Shown: positions 1-5,519, counted from the stretch's first letter. The stretch is 6,750 nucleotides of DNA from Gemmatimonadota bacterium (GCA_029863105.1 JAOTWC010000081.1:1-6750); one strand, 5' to 3'. The notes: a model not told the origin generated them from the sequence alone. Numbers and translations: made by a program.

Positions 1-65
1 CCGAAGAATTGGGGTTGGAGGTGCTGTCCGAGGAAGACTTTCGGCGAATGCTGGGAATCACCTGA
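1..65 (+). CDS. ligA: C-terminal fragment of upstream gene, probably NAD-dependent DNA ligase (LigA BRCT tail)
   Basis: Only the last 20 codons are present, read from base 3 to a TGA at 63-65. The visible tail reads EELGLEVLSEEDFRRMLGIT. A stretch of the form 'leucine-glycine-hydrophobic, V-L-S/T-E-E, acidic-F, x-x-L/M-L-G' is typical of the end of the BRCT domain of bacterial LigA, which seals nicks using NAD+. The identification rests on this short motif plus context: the next gene, two bases downstream, is a repair polymerase that would work with a ligase. Other BRCT-ending proteins are possible. The gene begins outside the window, so nothing can be said about its catalytic domain. Confidence 0.55.
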   Translation, partial: EELGLEVLSEEDFRRMLGIT

Positions 66-67
66 CC

Positions 68-1849
68 ATGGAGAACCTCGAGATCGCCGCAGTGCTTCGC
101 GAAATGGCGGATCTGCTGGAGATCAAAGGGGGGGTGAACCCGTTTCGAATTCGCGCCTACCGGAACGCCGTGTACACGGTAGAAGAGTATGCCACACCGC
201 TGCGGACCCTGGTCGAGGAGGGGGCGGATCTCACAGAACTGCCTTCCGTCGGCAACGAAATGGCGTCTCACATCGTTGAACTGGTGACCACGGGCCATCT
301 GTCCCGCCTGGTGGAGCTCGCCGCCGAAATCCCCCGCTCGCTCGTGACGCTGATCCGGCTGCCCGGCGTGGGTCCGAAGAAGGCCCGCAAGCTGTGGGAC
401 GAACTCGGCATCACGACGATCGACGAGCTCGAGGCGGCTGCTGCGGCGGGCCAGGTCGCGGAACTGGAGGGGTTCGGCGAGAAGACCCAGGGCAAGATTC
501 TCGAAGGCATCGTCCGGTACCGGGCCCGACAGGGTCGGTTCCGCCTGGCGGAAGTCGACGAGCTGATTCGACCGCTGCTCGACTGGCTGCGAACTGACGA
601 TGCGGTGCAGCACGTCGAAGTTGCGGGCAGCTATCGACGCCGCAGGGAAACGGTCGGCGACGTCGATATCCTGGCCATCTCATCCGCCAAACAGGCGGTC
701 ATCGATCGCTTCCTCGCCTATCCCCAGGTTCTGCGCGTCGATCTGGCGGGCGAAACCCGGGCGACCGTCCACCTTGCATCGGAGTTGCAGGTGGATCTGC
801 GCGTGCTGGACGAACAGGATGCGGGGGCGGCGCTGGTCTACTTCACGGGCTCGAAGGAGCACAACATCGCGCTTCGGAGGCGGGCGCTGGAGCGTGGATT
901 GAGCGTCTCGGAGTACGGGGTGTTCAAACTTGCCGCCTCGGACGGAGTCGAGCCGCAGGAAGACGCGGATCTGAGCACCACCGGCCGCGAGCTGGGGGAG
1001 CGGGTCGCCGGCCGGACCGAACAGCAGGTGTACGAAAGCCTTGGGCTTCCCTGGATTCCGCCGGAGTTGCGCGAGCAGCGGGGTGAGATAGTGGCTGCCG
1101 AGCGGAACGAACTGCCGCAGCTCGTATCGCTGGAAGACATGCGGGGCGATCTGCAGATGCACTCGGACTGGTCGGACGGGAAGAACACCATCGAGGAGAT
1201 GCTCGAAGCCTGCGTGTCACGCGGCTACGAGTACTTCGCGCTCACGGACCACAGTCAGGCGTTGGCCATGACCGGTGGGATGGATGCGGAGAAGCTTGCG
1301 CGGCAGCTGGCCGCAATCGACGAGATTGCCAGCCGGCATCCGGAGATCCGTTTCCTGCGCAGCATGGAGATCGATGTGCTCGCCGACGGTTCGCTGGACA
1401 TCGAGGACGGGATGCTGGAACGCCTGGATCTCGTGGTCATCAGCATTCACTCCAGATTCGACCTGTCGACCGCAGACCAGACGCGTCGGCTGGTTCGCGC
1501 CATCGAACACCCCGCGAGCGACATCGTCGGGCATCCAACCGGTCGCATCATCGGCCGTCGGGATGCGATCGAATTCGATCTGGCCGAAGTGCTGGATTGC
1601 GCGGCGGAGAACCACGTGGCGATGGAGTGCAACGCGCACCCGAACCGGCTGGACCTGAGGGACACCCACATGATGGAGGCGAAGAAGCGGGGCGTGCCGA
1701 TCGTCATCAGCACGGACGCGCACCGCGTGGCCGAACTGGACCTGATGTCGTACGGGGTGGAGCAGGCGCGACGAGCCTGGTTGACCCCCGGGGACGTGCT
1801 GAACGCCGGCCCACTCGAGGTTCTTCTCTCAGCGCTTGGACGAATCTAG
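68..1849 (+). CDS. polX: DNA polymerase/3'-5' exonuclease PolX (family X polymerase with PHP domain)
   Basis: A 593-residue protein, close to the usual 570-600 residues of bacterial PolX. It fills short gaps during DNA repair, and its PHP domain supplies a metal-dependent 3'-5' exonuclease/phosphoesterase. The N-terminal 8-kDa-type domain carries helix-hairpin-helix motifs (LPSVG at about 59-62, LPGVGPKKA at 98-106, LEGFGEK at 133-139). The polymerase palm has GSYRRRRETVGDVD with catalytic D198 and D200, the third carboxylate D243 (QVDLRV), and YFTGSKEHN at 258-266 for nucleotide binding. The PHP domain starts at about residue 360: DLQMHSDWSDG (H365, D367), TDHS (D394, H395), MEID (E434), SIHS (H461), GHP (H489), STDAH (D550, H552). 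All key residues look intact. The ATG lies two bases after the upstream stop with only a weak GGGA element, which suggests translational coupling to the putative ligase. It ends two bases from the convergent gene. Confidence 0.95.
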   Translation: MENLEIAAVLREMADLLEIKGGVNPFRIRAYRNAVYTVEEYATPLRTLVEEGADLTELPSVGNEMASHIVELVTTGHLSRLVELAAEIPRSLVTLIRLPGVGPKKARKLWDELGITTIDELEAAAAAGQVAELEGFGEKTQGKILEGIVRYRARQGRFRLAEVDELIRPLLDWLRTDDAVQHVEVAGSYRRRRETVGDVDILAISSAKQAVIDRFLAYPQVLRVDLAGETRATVHLASELQVDLRVLDEQDAGAALVYFTGSKEHNIALRRRALERGLSVSEYGVFKLAASDGVEPQEDADLSTTGRELGERVAGRTEQQVYESLGLPWIPPELREQRGEIVAAERNELPQLVSLEDMRGDLQMHSDWSDGKNTIEEMLEACVSRGYEYFALTDHSQALAMTGGMDAEKLARQLAAIDEIASRHPEIRFLRSMEIDVLADGSLDIEDGMLERLDLVVISIHSRFDLSTADQTRRLVRAIEHPASDIVGHPTGRIIGRRDAIEFDLAEVLDCAAENHVAMECNAHPNRLDLRDTHMMEAKKRGVPIVISTDAHRVAELDLMSYGVEQARRAWLTPGDVLNAGPLEVLLSALGRI

Positions 1850-1851
1850 CG

Positions 1852-2988
1852 CTACTCGGTGCTGTAGCGGATGTCGATGCCTCGGTTCGCCATCTCGGCA
1901 AGGTACACGTCGGCAGGGATCCCCTCGTCCGCCGGCATGACGCCGGTCGCGTGAATGACGCTGCGGCCCATGAGCAGTCCGACGACGGCCAGCGTGAACC
2001 CGGTCGTTCGCTCCATGGCCGAAATCCCCGCCTCCTCGTCTTCCCGGTCGAGCAGATCCCAACGGTGCGTCACCCGGCTTCCATCCTTGGTCCCGGTTGC
2101 CGTCACCCGCAGCACGACCTGGTCCGGCTCGGCGCGTGTGAGAAGCGGTCGCAGCACCGCGACGACGAGATCCCGCGGCACGATCCGGGCGCCCTTCACG
2201 TCGACCGGATCCGCAGACAGCAGCCCGAGATCCCGAATCAGCCGCATCTGTTCGGCGTGACCCGGGAAGCGCAGCGTCTTGTACTCCAGCTGGTCGACCC
2301 TTCCCTCGAACCGCCACGGGAGAATGGACGAACCCCCCGCCGTGTGAAACGCCTCCAGGGTGCCCAGTTCCCCGAACTCGACGTGCTCGATCTCTGACAG
2401 CGCTTCTACCTGAAACGGCTTGCCGTCGCGAATCACCCACGAGGGCGTCGTGTAGTAGTCGAGCATACCCCGCAACGAATACACGACCTGGTAGTTGAGC
2501 GGTGGGACAGGGTGCTGCGGAAGCCCGCCGACGTACATCTTCACCACTTCGATCTCGTCAAGACGGCGTATCCCCTCTGCCGCCAGGACATTCACCATGC
2601 CTGGTGCCAGGCCGACATCGGGGATCAGCGTGCACCCGGCTTCCTGGGCCGCATCGCTCATTTCGAGTTGGCCGAACAGGATCTCGGTATTGCCCCCCAG
2701 ATCGGAATAATCGCAGCCGGCCTCGATGGCCAGTTTCGCGAGCGTACCGTTGAAGAAATAGGGGGCGGCGGAAAGGGCCACGTCGTGCTCTGCCATCAGC
2801 CTCCGCGTGGCCGCTTCATCCGAGAAATCCAGAGCCACCCGCTCGAGCCGAGGATCAGACTTGAGAAATCCTGCTCCGGCGTCCGCGCGGACGTCGGCCA
2901 GGGTGACCAGTTCCACGTCGTCCTGCTGCAGCAAGTCGTATGAACAGGAAGAGCCCTGAAGGCCTCCTCCGAGCACCAGCATTTTCAT
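1852..2988 (-). CDS. Saccharopine dehydrogenase family oxidoreductase, lysine 6-dehydrogenase-like
   Basis: 378 residues. The N-terminal Rossmann fold begins at once, with MLVLGGGLQG (GxGxxG at G7, G9, G12) and an acidic residue at the end of the second strand (D32), which favours NAD+ over NADP+. Further family motifs are DLGGN (96-100), PDVGLAPGMVN (123-133), YVGGLP (152-157), EAFHTAGGSS (212-221) and EYKT followed by FPGHAEQ (235-247). These match the pattern I recall for Geobacillus L-lysine 6-dehydrogenase, which oxidatively deaminates the epsilon-amine of lysine to a semialdehyde that cyclises to piperideine-6-carboxylate. Other members of this fold act on saccharopine, carboxynorspermidine or unknown amino acids, so the substrate is inferred. 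The ATG at 2986-2988 is preceded by GAGAAG; an internal ATG two codons on is the alternative. A good promoter lies just upstream, and the divergent GntR-type gene may regulate it. No other lysine-catabolism gene is visible. Confidence 0.85.
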   Translation of the reverse strand: MKMLVLGGGLQGSSCSYDLLQQDDVELVTLADVRADAGAGFLKSDPRLERVALDFSDEAATRRLMAEHDVALSAAPYFFNGTLAKLAIEAGCDYSDLGGNTEILFGQLEMSDAAQEAGCTLIPDVGLAPGMVNVLAAEGIRRLDEIEVVKMYVGGLPQHPVPPLNYQVVYSLRGMLDYYTTPSWVIRDGKPFQVEALSEIEHVEFGELGTLEAFHTAGGSSILPWRFEGRVDQLEYKTLRFPGHAEQMRLIRDLGLLSADPVDVKGARIVPRDLVVAVLRPLLTRAEPDQVVLRVTATGTKDGSRVTHRWDLLDREDEEAGISAMERTTGFTLAVVGLLMGRSVIHATGVMPADEGIPADVYLAEMANRGIDIRYSTE

Positions 2989-3009
2989 GTGTGGCTTCTC
3001 GTTGACGAG

Positions 3010-3037
3010 ATGATACTCCCGTGACGACGGGCGCCAA
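3010..3037 (-). promoter_or_regulatory. Sigma70-type promoter of the dehydrogenase gene with palindromic candidate operator
   Basis: Reading the minus strand, TTGGCG (3032-3037) is a -35 with 4 of 6 consensus matches. After a 16-base spacer comes TATCAT (3010-3015), a -10 with 5 of 6 matches. The -10 ends 21 bases before the dehydrogenase ATG at 2988, leaving a short leader with a GAGAAG ribosome site. The spacer is almost filled by a perfect hyphenated inverted repeat, CCCGT-GACG-ACGGG (3018-3031). A repressor bound there would block RNA polymerase. The promoter is inferred from consensus only. Confidence 0.5.
3018..3031. repeat. Perfect 5-4-5 inverted repeat, candidate operator
   Basis: CCCGT (3018-3022) and ACGGG (3027-3031) are exact reverse complements separated by GACG. 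The repeat sits between the -35 and -10 of the minus-strand promoter and covers the annotated GTG start of the divergent regulator gene at 3021. A protein bound here could influence both genes. The length is modest for chance in GC-rich DNA; its position makes it notable. Confidence 0.45.
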
Positions 3038-3887
3038 TATACACCTCACCTCGCGTCGTAACAGAGACGCGAGCGGAGCGGCTATCTCGCGGGGGGGCAA
3101 CATCAGGAAAGTCGCTGGATCCGCCCGCGCGGCGATCGACGCAGACTTGTGGCCGCGGACGCGTTTGCGGCTGATCATCGGAATTCACCTTCTGGACCGT
3201 CTCGCAGCCGATCCGGGATTCGCCGGCTGTCGGCTGCCCAGCATCCGCGCGGTCGCTGCTGCGTCCGGCCATCATCGGAACACCGTAGCGGCGGTCTATT
3301 CCGATCTGCGCCAACTGGGTCTGATCACCTGTCGAACAGGCTCAGGCAGCTTCTCATCGAGGCCCGGTACGCGGTCCCATCGGGACGGTACGCGTCTCGT
3401 GTGCCGAGAATCCGCCCTGGCTGCCCTGCTCGTCGCGGAAACAAGAAGCTCCTGCGCTCCTGTCCCGTCGGACGGAAGTGCGGGCGGCCGCGAGCTGCTG
3501 ATGCACCCGCTCCACCTCGTGCCTCCGGCTGGCGCAGCGTGCTTCCCCGTCGCGCCGAGCGGAGAAACGCTCTCGGCCGTGCGGCGGCTGCATCGAGGTT
3601 CGACGGCGCTGGTCCTTTCGCGAAGTCCCACGGTGCGTCGCCTCATGCGGCACACGATCCGCTCGATTCACGGCAGGTCGGTCGGAGTGGTGAGCGTGAA
3701 CCCGACCGGCGCATTCCCGTGTCTGTCCGTGGCATGCGGCGCGTCCGGCACGACCTTCCTGTTCCATGATCCCGGCTGGAGGGGCTCCGACCGGCGCCTT
3801 GAGCATCAACCCATGGCTTTTCTGGACCCCCGCCTACCCTGTTTCGGCGGAGAGGAACCGTCGGCCCCTGCTGTTCGTAATGGTTGA
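3021..3887 (+). CDS. GntR-type winged-helix transcriptional regulator with unassigned C-terminal domain
   Basis: 288 residues from a GTG at 3021. Residues about 71-111 form a clear GntR winged helix: RLPSIRAVAAASG, then HRNTVAAVYSDLRQLGLI, ending in the wing TCRTGSGSFS. Classical GntR proteins start this domain near residue 10-30, whereas here it starts near 48. The first 42 codons include codons unusual for this DNA (ATA, AGA, AGG) and overlap the divergent promoter, so the real start may lie downstream. The TTG at 3147 (L43) is one candidate but lacks a good ribosome site. The remaining 170 residues match none of the effector domains I know (FCD, UTRA, MocR aminotransferase). They contain a stretch LVLSRSPTVRRLMRHT (198-212) and look globular. 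Divergent placement suggests control of the dehydrogenase gene and of itself. Its stop codon overlaps the -35 box of the tRNA promoter. The DNA-binding domain is certain; the effector and start are not. Confidence 0.75.
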   Translation: MTTGANIHLTSRRNRDASGAAISRGGNIRKVAGSARAAIDADLWPRTRLRLIIGIHLLDRLAADPGFAGCRLPSIRAVAAASGHHRNTVAAVYSDLRQLGLITCRTGSGSFSSRPGTRSHRDGTRLVCRESALAALLVAETRSSCAPVPSDGSAGGRELLMHPLHLVPPAGAACFPVAPSGETLSAVRRLHRGSTALVLSRSPTVRRLMRHTIRSIHGRSVGVVSVNPTGAFPCLSVACGASGTTFLFHDPGWRGSDRRLEHQPMAFLDPRLPCFGGEEPSAPAVRNG

Positions 3888-3912
3888 TACGGGTAGATTG
3901 ATTCCGTATACT
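3884..3912 (+). promoter_or_regulatory. Strong sigma70 promoter of the tRNA cluster
   Basis: TTGATA (3884-3889, 5 of 6 matches) and TATACT (3907-3912, 5 of 6) are separated by exactly 17 bases. The following bases, CGCCCCC, form a GC-rich discriminator as in stringently controlled stable-RNA promoters. Predicted transcription start is near 3919, about 20 bases before tRNA-Gln. The -35 box overlaps the TGA stop (3885-3887) of the regulator gene. Confidence 0.75.
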
Positions 3913-3920
3913 CGCCCCCT

Positions 3921-3933
3921 CCCCCAATGGGGG
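3921..3933 (+). repeat. C5/G5 hairpin in the tRNA leader
   Basis: CCCCC (3921-3925), AAT, GGGGG (3929-3933) can form a tight stem with a three-base loop. It lies between the predicted transcription start and the first base of tRNA-Gln. It could be part of the 5' leader removed by RNase P. There is no U-tract, so it is not a terminator. Confidence 0.4.
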
Positions 3934-3938
3934 GCTGA

Positions 3939-4011
3939 TGGCCCGTGGTGGAATTGGCAACACGCTTGGCTCTGACCCAAGAGATTCCAGGTTCGAACCC
4001 TGGCGGGCCAA
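3939..4011 (+). tRNA. tRNA-Gln (anticodon CTG)
   Basis: The 73-base cloverleaf is complete. The acceptor stem is TGGCCCG/CGGGCCA (3939-3945 with 4004-4010) and the discriminator is A at 4011. The D stem is GTG/CAC. The anticodon stem is CTTGG/CCAAG with loop CTCTGAC, so the anticodon CTG (3972-3974) reads CAG. The T arm is CCAGG-TTCGAAC-CCTGG. The U1-A72 pair is typical of glutamine tRNAs. The 3' CCA is not encoded (TCG follows), so it must be added enzymatically. It is the first gene of the cluster. Confidence 0.95.
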
Positions 4012-4113
4012 TCGTCCGGTATCGGTGAAGGGGCGCCGCGATGATGCGGCCGATGCCTTCGCCGTTTTGTTTGCAGGAACCGAATTTGCTGCTGGGTGCA
4101 GCCTGTTCGGTGT

Positions 4114-4199
4114 GGAGGGATGGCCGAGTGGCTTATGGCGGCGCCCTGCTAAGGCGTTGGGCTGAAAGGCCCGCGTGGGTTCGAATCCCACTCCCTCCG
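4114..4199 (+). tRNA. tRNA-Ser (anticodon GCT)
   Basis: An 86-base class II tRNA. The acceptor is GGAGGGA/TCCCTCC (4114-4120 with 4192-4198) with discriminator G (4199), an identity element for serine. The anticodon stem is GCGCC/GGCGT with loop CTGCTAA and anticodon GCT (4148-4150), reading AGC/AGU. The long variable arm forms GGGC...GCCC, and the T arm is GTGGG-TTCGAAT-CCCAC. CCA is not encoded. The 102-base gap from tRNA-Gln holds short GC-rich inverted repeats (for example GCTGC...GCAGC at 4089-4103) but no convincing promoter or gene. Confidence 0.95.
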
Positions 4200-4211
4200 C
4201 TTGACACATCG

Positions 4212-4298
4212 GGACGGGTGGCCGAGTGGCTTAAGGCGCACGCCTGGAAAGCGTGTGGGCACGCAAGTGTCTCGTGGGTTCAAATCCCACCCCGTCCG
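4212..4298 (+). tRNA. tRNA-Ser (anticodon GGA)
   Basis: An 87-base class II tRNA. The acceptor is GGACGGG/CCCGTCC (4212-4218 with 4291-4297) with discriminator G. The anticodon stem is CACGC/GCGTG with loop CTGGAAA and anticodon GGA (4246-4248), reading UCC/UCU. The long variable arm is serine-like, and the T arm is GTGGG-TTCAAAT-CCCAC. It starts 12 bases after the preceding tRNA-Ser, so the two are surely cotranscribed. CCA is not encoded. Confidence 0.95.
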
Positions 4299-4300
4299 CT

Positions 4301-4360
4301 GCGCCGCCTCGGCGGCAGACGGACGCGTCGCGTCGCGTCGACCGCGCGCCTTCGGGCGTG
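4301..4360 (+). repeat. Hairpins and CGCGT pentamer repeat between two tRNA-Ser genes
   Basis: The 69-base spacer between tRNA-Ser(GGA) and tRNA-Ser(CGA) contains a GCCGCC-TC-GGCGGC stem near 4304-4317. It also has about three tandem copies of CGCGT at 4324-4340, and a seven-pair hairpin capped by a TTCG tetraloop near 4344-4361. No poly-T follows either hairpin, so they are more likely RNA-processing spacers than terminators. Confidence 0.4.
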
Positions 4361-4367
4361 TCGGCAC

Positions 4368-4449
4368 GGAGGGGTGGCAGAACGGCAATGCACCGGTCTC
4401 GAAAACCGGCGCCCTCACGGGCTTCAGGGTTCGAATCCCTGCCCCTCCG
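4368..4449 (+). tRNA. tRNA-Ser (anticodon CGA)
   Basis: An 82-base class II tRNA. The acceptor is GGAGGGG/CCCCTCC (4368-4374 with 4442-4448) with discriminator G (4449). The anticodon stem is CCGGT/ACCGG with loop CTCGAAA and anticodon CGA (4400-4402), reading UCG. The variable arm is GCCC-TCAC-GGGC and the T arm is CAGGG-TTCGAAT-CCCTG. The D loop is short compared with the other two serine tRNAs. CCA is not encoded. The 3' end of this gene is duplicated downstream. Confidence 0.94.
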
Positions 4450-4458
4450 CTTCGTTCG
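4432..4458 (+). repeat. Direct repeat copy 1 (3' end of tRNA-Ser(CGA) plus 9 flanking bases)
   Basis: A 27-base block from the T loop of tRNA-Ser(CGA), through its acceptor stem and discriminator, to nine bases beyond the gene. It is repeated without mismatch at 4543-4569, in the same orientation and 111 bases away. The match stops abruptly at both ends. Confidence 0.9.
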
Positions 4459-4468
4459 CGCGGTTTTT
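4447..4468 (+). terminator. Weak candidate terminator of the tRNA cluster
   Basis: CCGC (4447-4450) can pair with GCGG (4460-4463), and five T residues follow (4464-4468). The stem is only four pairs, has a nine-base loop and uses the last bases of the tRNA acceptor. I therefore regard it as the best available candidate, not a convincing one. Confidence 0.25.
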
Positions 4469-4490
4469 CGGACAGCGATTCTCACCGGTG

Positions 4491-4515
4491 CTTTCACTTA
4501 TGGAACTCGTGAAAG
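4491..4515. repeat. 7-bp inverted repeat inside the tRNA-repeat interval
   Basis: CTTTCAC (4491-4497) and GTGAAAG (4509-4515) are exact reverse complements around an 11-base loop. A second small hairpin, GCCGC-TTGC-GCGGC, follows at 4522-4535. Both lie in the 84-base interval between the two copies of the 27-bp repeat. No coding sequence is visible in 4450-4617. Confidence 0.5.
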
Positions 4516-4542
4516 GCGTTCGCCGCTTGCGCGGCTCGGCAG

Positions 4543-4569
4543 CGAATCCCTGCCCCTCCGCTTCGTTCG
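4543..4569 (+). repeat. Direct repeat copy 2 (orphan tRNA-Ser 3' fragment, att-like)
   Basis: A perfect copy of bases 4432-4458. It carries the 3' half of a T arm and the 3' acceptor strand of tRNA-Ser(CGA) without the rest of a tRNA. The upstream flank (CGGCAG) differs from the true tRNA, so this is a fragment and not a degenerate full-length gene. Such tRNA-tail duplications commonly mark attachment sites of tyrosine-recombinase elements. Confidence 0.85.
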
Positions 4570-4602
4570 TTCGCCGCACGGAACCCGATCCGATAGCCCG
4601 AT

Positions 4603-4609
4603 GAGGAAG
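4603..4609 (+). promoter_or_regulatory. Ribosome binding site of the carbonic anhydrase gene
   Basis: GAGGAAG ends eight bases before the ATG at 4618-4620, a good Shine-Dalgarno match at normal spacing. It supports this start codon. No convincing promoter is visible between the orphan tRNA repeat and this site. Confidence 0.65.
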
Positions 4610-4617
4610 AAGCGTCG

Positions 4618-5247
4618 ATGATCCCAGCGCGAGAAGCACTCGAACGCCTGCGAGAAGGCAACCTTCGCTGGGTGTCGGACGTTCCGATCCGCGACGGGGT
4701 TACCAGCCAGACGCGCCGCAGCGAGCTGGCGGAAGGCCAGGAGCCGTTCGCGATCATTCTCGGATGCTCCGACTCGCGCGTGCCGGCGGAATTCGTCTTC
4801 GACCAGGGCCTGGGCGACCTGTTCGTCATCCGCGTTGCCGGCAACATCGTTGCCCCTTCTCAAGTCGACAGCGTCGAGTTCGCCGCAGAGCGGTTCGGCA
4901 CGCGCCTGGTGGTGGTTTTGGGGCACTCCCAGTGCGGGGCGATTCTGGCGACTCTCGAAGCACTTCAGAAGCCGACCGATGACCAGTCGCGAAATCTGCG
5001 TTCGATCGTCGACCGTGTCCGGCCGTCCGTGGAGACGTTGCTCGCGACGGAGCTCAGGTACGACCAGGACGCCCTGGTGCGGGAGTCGGTCCGGGCCAAC
5101 ATCCGTGCCTCAACGAACCATCTGCGATCCGGATCGGAAGTCCTCGAGCGCCTGGTGCAGAGGGAAGGGCTGCTCATCATCGGCGCCGAGTATTCGCTGG
5201 AGACCGGGCTCGTTGACTTCTTCGACAGCGCTGCCGGCGCCGGTTAG
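4618..5247 (+). CDS. Beta-class carbonic anhydrase
   Basis: 209 residues, a normal length for a bacterial beta-carbonic anhydrase, which interconverts CO2 and bicarbonate in the cytoplasm with a zinc ion. The zinc site is intact: C50 and D52 in CSDSRVP (50-56), H103 and C106 in GHSQCGA (102-108). R54 would form the usual Asp-Arg dyad with D52. Other family motifs are FVIRVAGNIV (69-78) and the C-terminal IIGAEYSLETGLVDFF, the strand pattern seen in this clade. There is no signal peptide, so a cytoplasmic site is expected. It follows the tRNA cluster by 168 bases and converges, with eight bases between, on the small minus-strand gene. No bicarbonate transporter or carboxysome gene is nearby, so a general role in bicarbonate supply is most likely. 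Confidence 0.96.
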   Translation: MIPAREALERLREGNLRWVSDVPIRDGVTSQTRRSELAEGQEPFAIILGCSDSRVPAEFVFDQGLGDLFVIRVAGNIVAPSQVDSVEFAAERFGTRLVVVLGHSQCGAILATLEALQKPTDDQSRNLRSIVDRVRPSVETLLATELRYDQDALVRESVRANIRASTNHLRSGSEVLERLVQREGLLIIGAEYSLETGLVDFFDSAAGAG

Positions 5248-5255
5248 CTAAATCC

Positions 5256-5510
5256 TCAGCGGGCGGGCCGGGACCCCTCGAACATGATCTGCAGGTCCTC
5301 GGTGTCGCACATCTCCAGCGGATTGTGCCACTCCGCCTCTCTCCGTTTGTGCGATACCGGGTGGACGAACACGATCTTGTGGTACGGCGCAGTTTCAGAC
5401 TTGTAGGCTCGATAGGTGGGAATTCCGAGGTCGAGCGGCTCCTCCTCCTGCACCGTCCACCGATCCCCCCTGACGACGACGATCCTGGGTCCGACCTTGT
5501 TGGGCTCCAC
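5256..5510 (-). CDS. Small protein of unknown function (84 aa)
   Basis: I do not recognise this family. The 84 residues from a GTG at 5510 are charged and soluble, with no membrane segment, no signal peptide and no cysteine pair. The sequence has a strand-like start (GPRIVVVRGDRWTVQEEE), a middle PTYRAYKSE, a possible metal or ligand patch HKIVFVHPVSHKRR, and WHNPLEM. GAGGAG nine bases upstream of the GTG is a strong ribosome site, which is the main reason for accepting the gene and this start. It ends eight bases from the carbonic anhydrase stop, on the opposite strand. A terminator after the cupin gene separates it from that gene, so it probably has its own transcript. Its leader contains a 7-bp inverted repeat. 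Confidence 0.65.
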   Translation of the reverse strand: MEPNKVGPRIVVVRGDRWTVQEEEPLDLGIPTYRAYKSETAPYHKIVFVHPVSHKRREAEWHNPLEMCDTEDLQIMFEGSRPAR

Positions 5511-5519
5511 TTTCGCAGA

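Noticed and set aside
268..1723. Several minus-strand and alternate-frame open frames within polX
   Set aside because: They are shadows of a high-GC gene. They have no family motifs, and the plus-strand frame has every PolX residue.
1597..2440. Long plus-strand frame and alternate minus-strand frame over the polX/dehydrogenase junction
   Set aside because: Low-complexity Arg/Pro/Gly-rich translation overlapping two well-supported genes; no recognisable domain.
3149..3809. Alternate-frame open frames over the GntR-type gene
   Set aside because: Arg/Ser/Pro-rich compositions typical of GC-rich shadow frames; only the frame starting at 3021 shows the winged helix.
4060..4113. Possible terminator or second promoter between tRNA-Gln and tRNA-Ser(GCT)
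   Set aside because: Only a four-pair CGGC/GCCG stem with a ten-base loop and TTTT; no paired -35/-10. Cotranscription is simpler.
4324..4340. CRISPR-like or satellite signal from the CGCGT repeats
   Set aside because: Only about three pentamer copies without spacers; ordinary simple-sequence variation in a tRNA spacer.
3643..4639. Open frames on both strands across the tRNA cluster, including minus-strand ones with repeated VGFEPT, RDSNPR and KPLGHPS motifs
   Set aside because: These motifs are the well-known spurious translations of tRNA genes, and the four cloverleaves explain the sequence fully.
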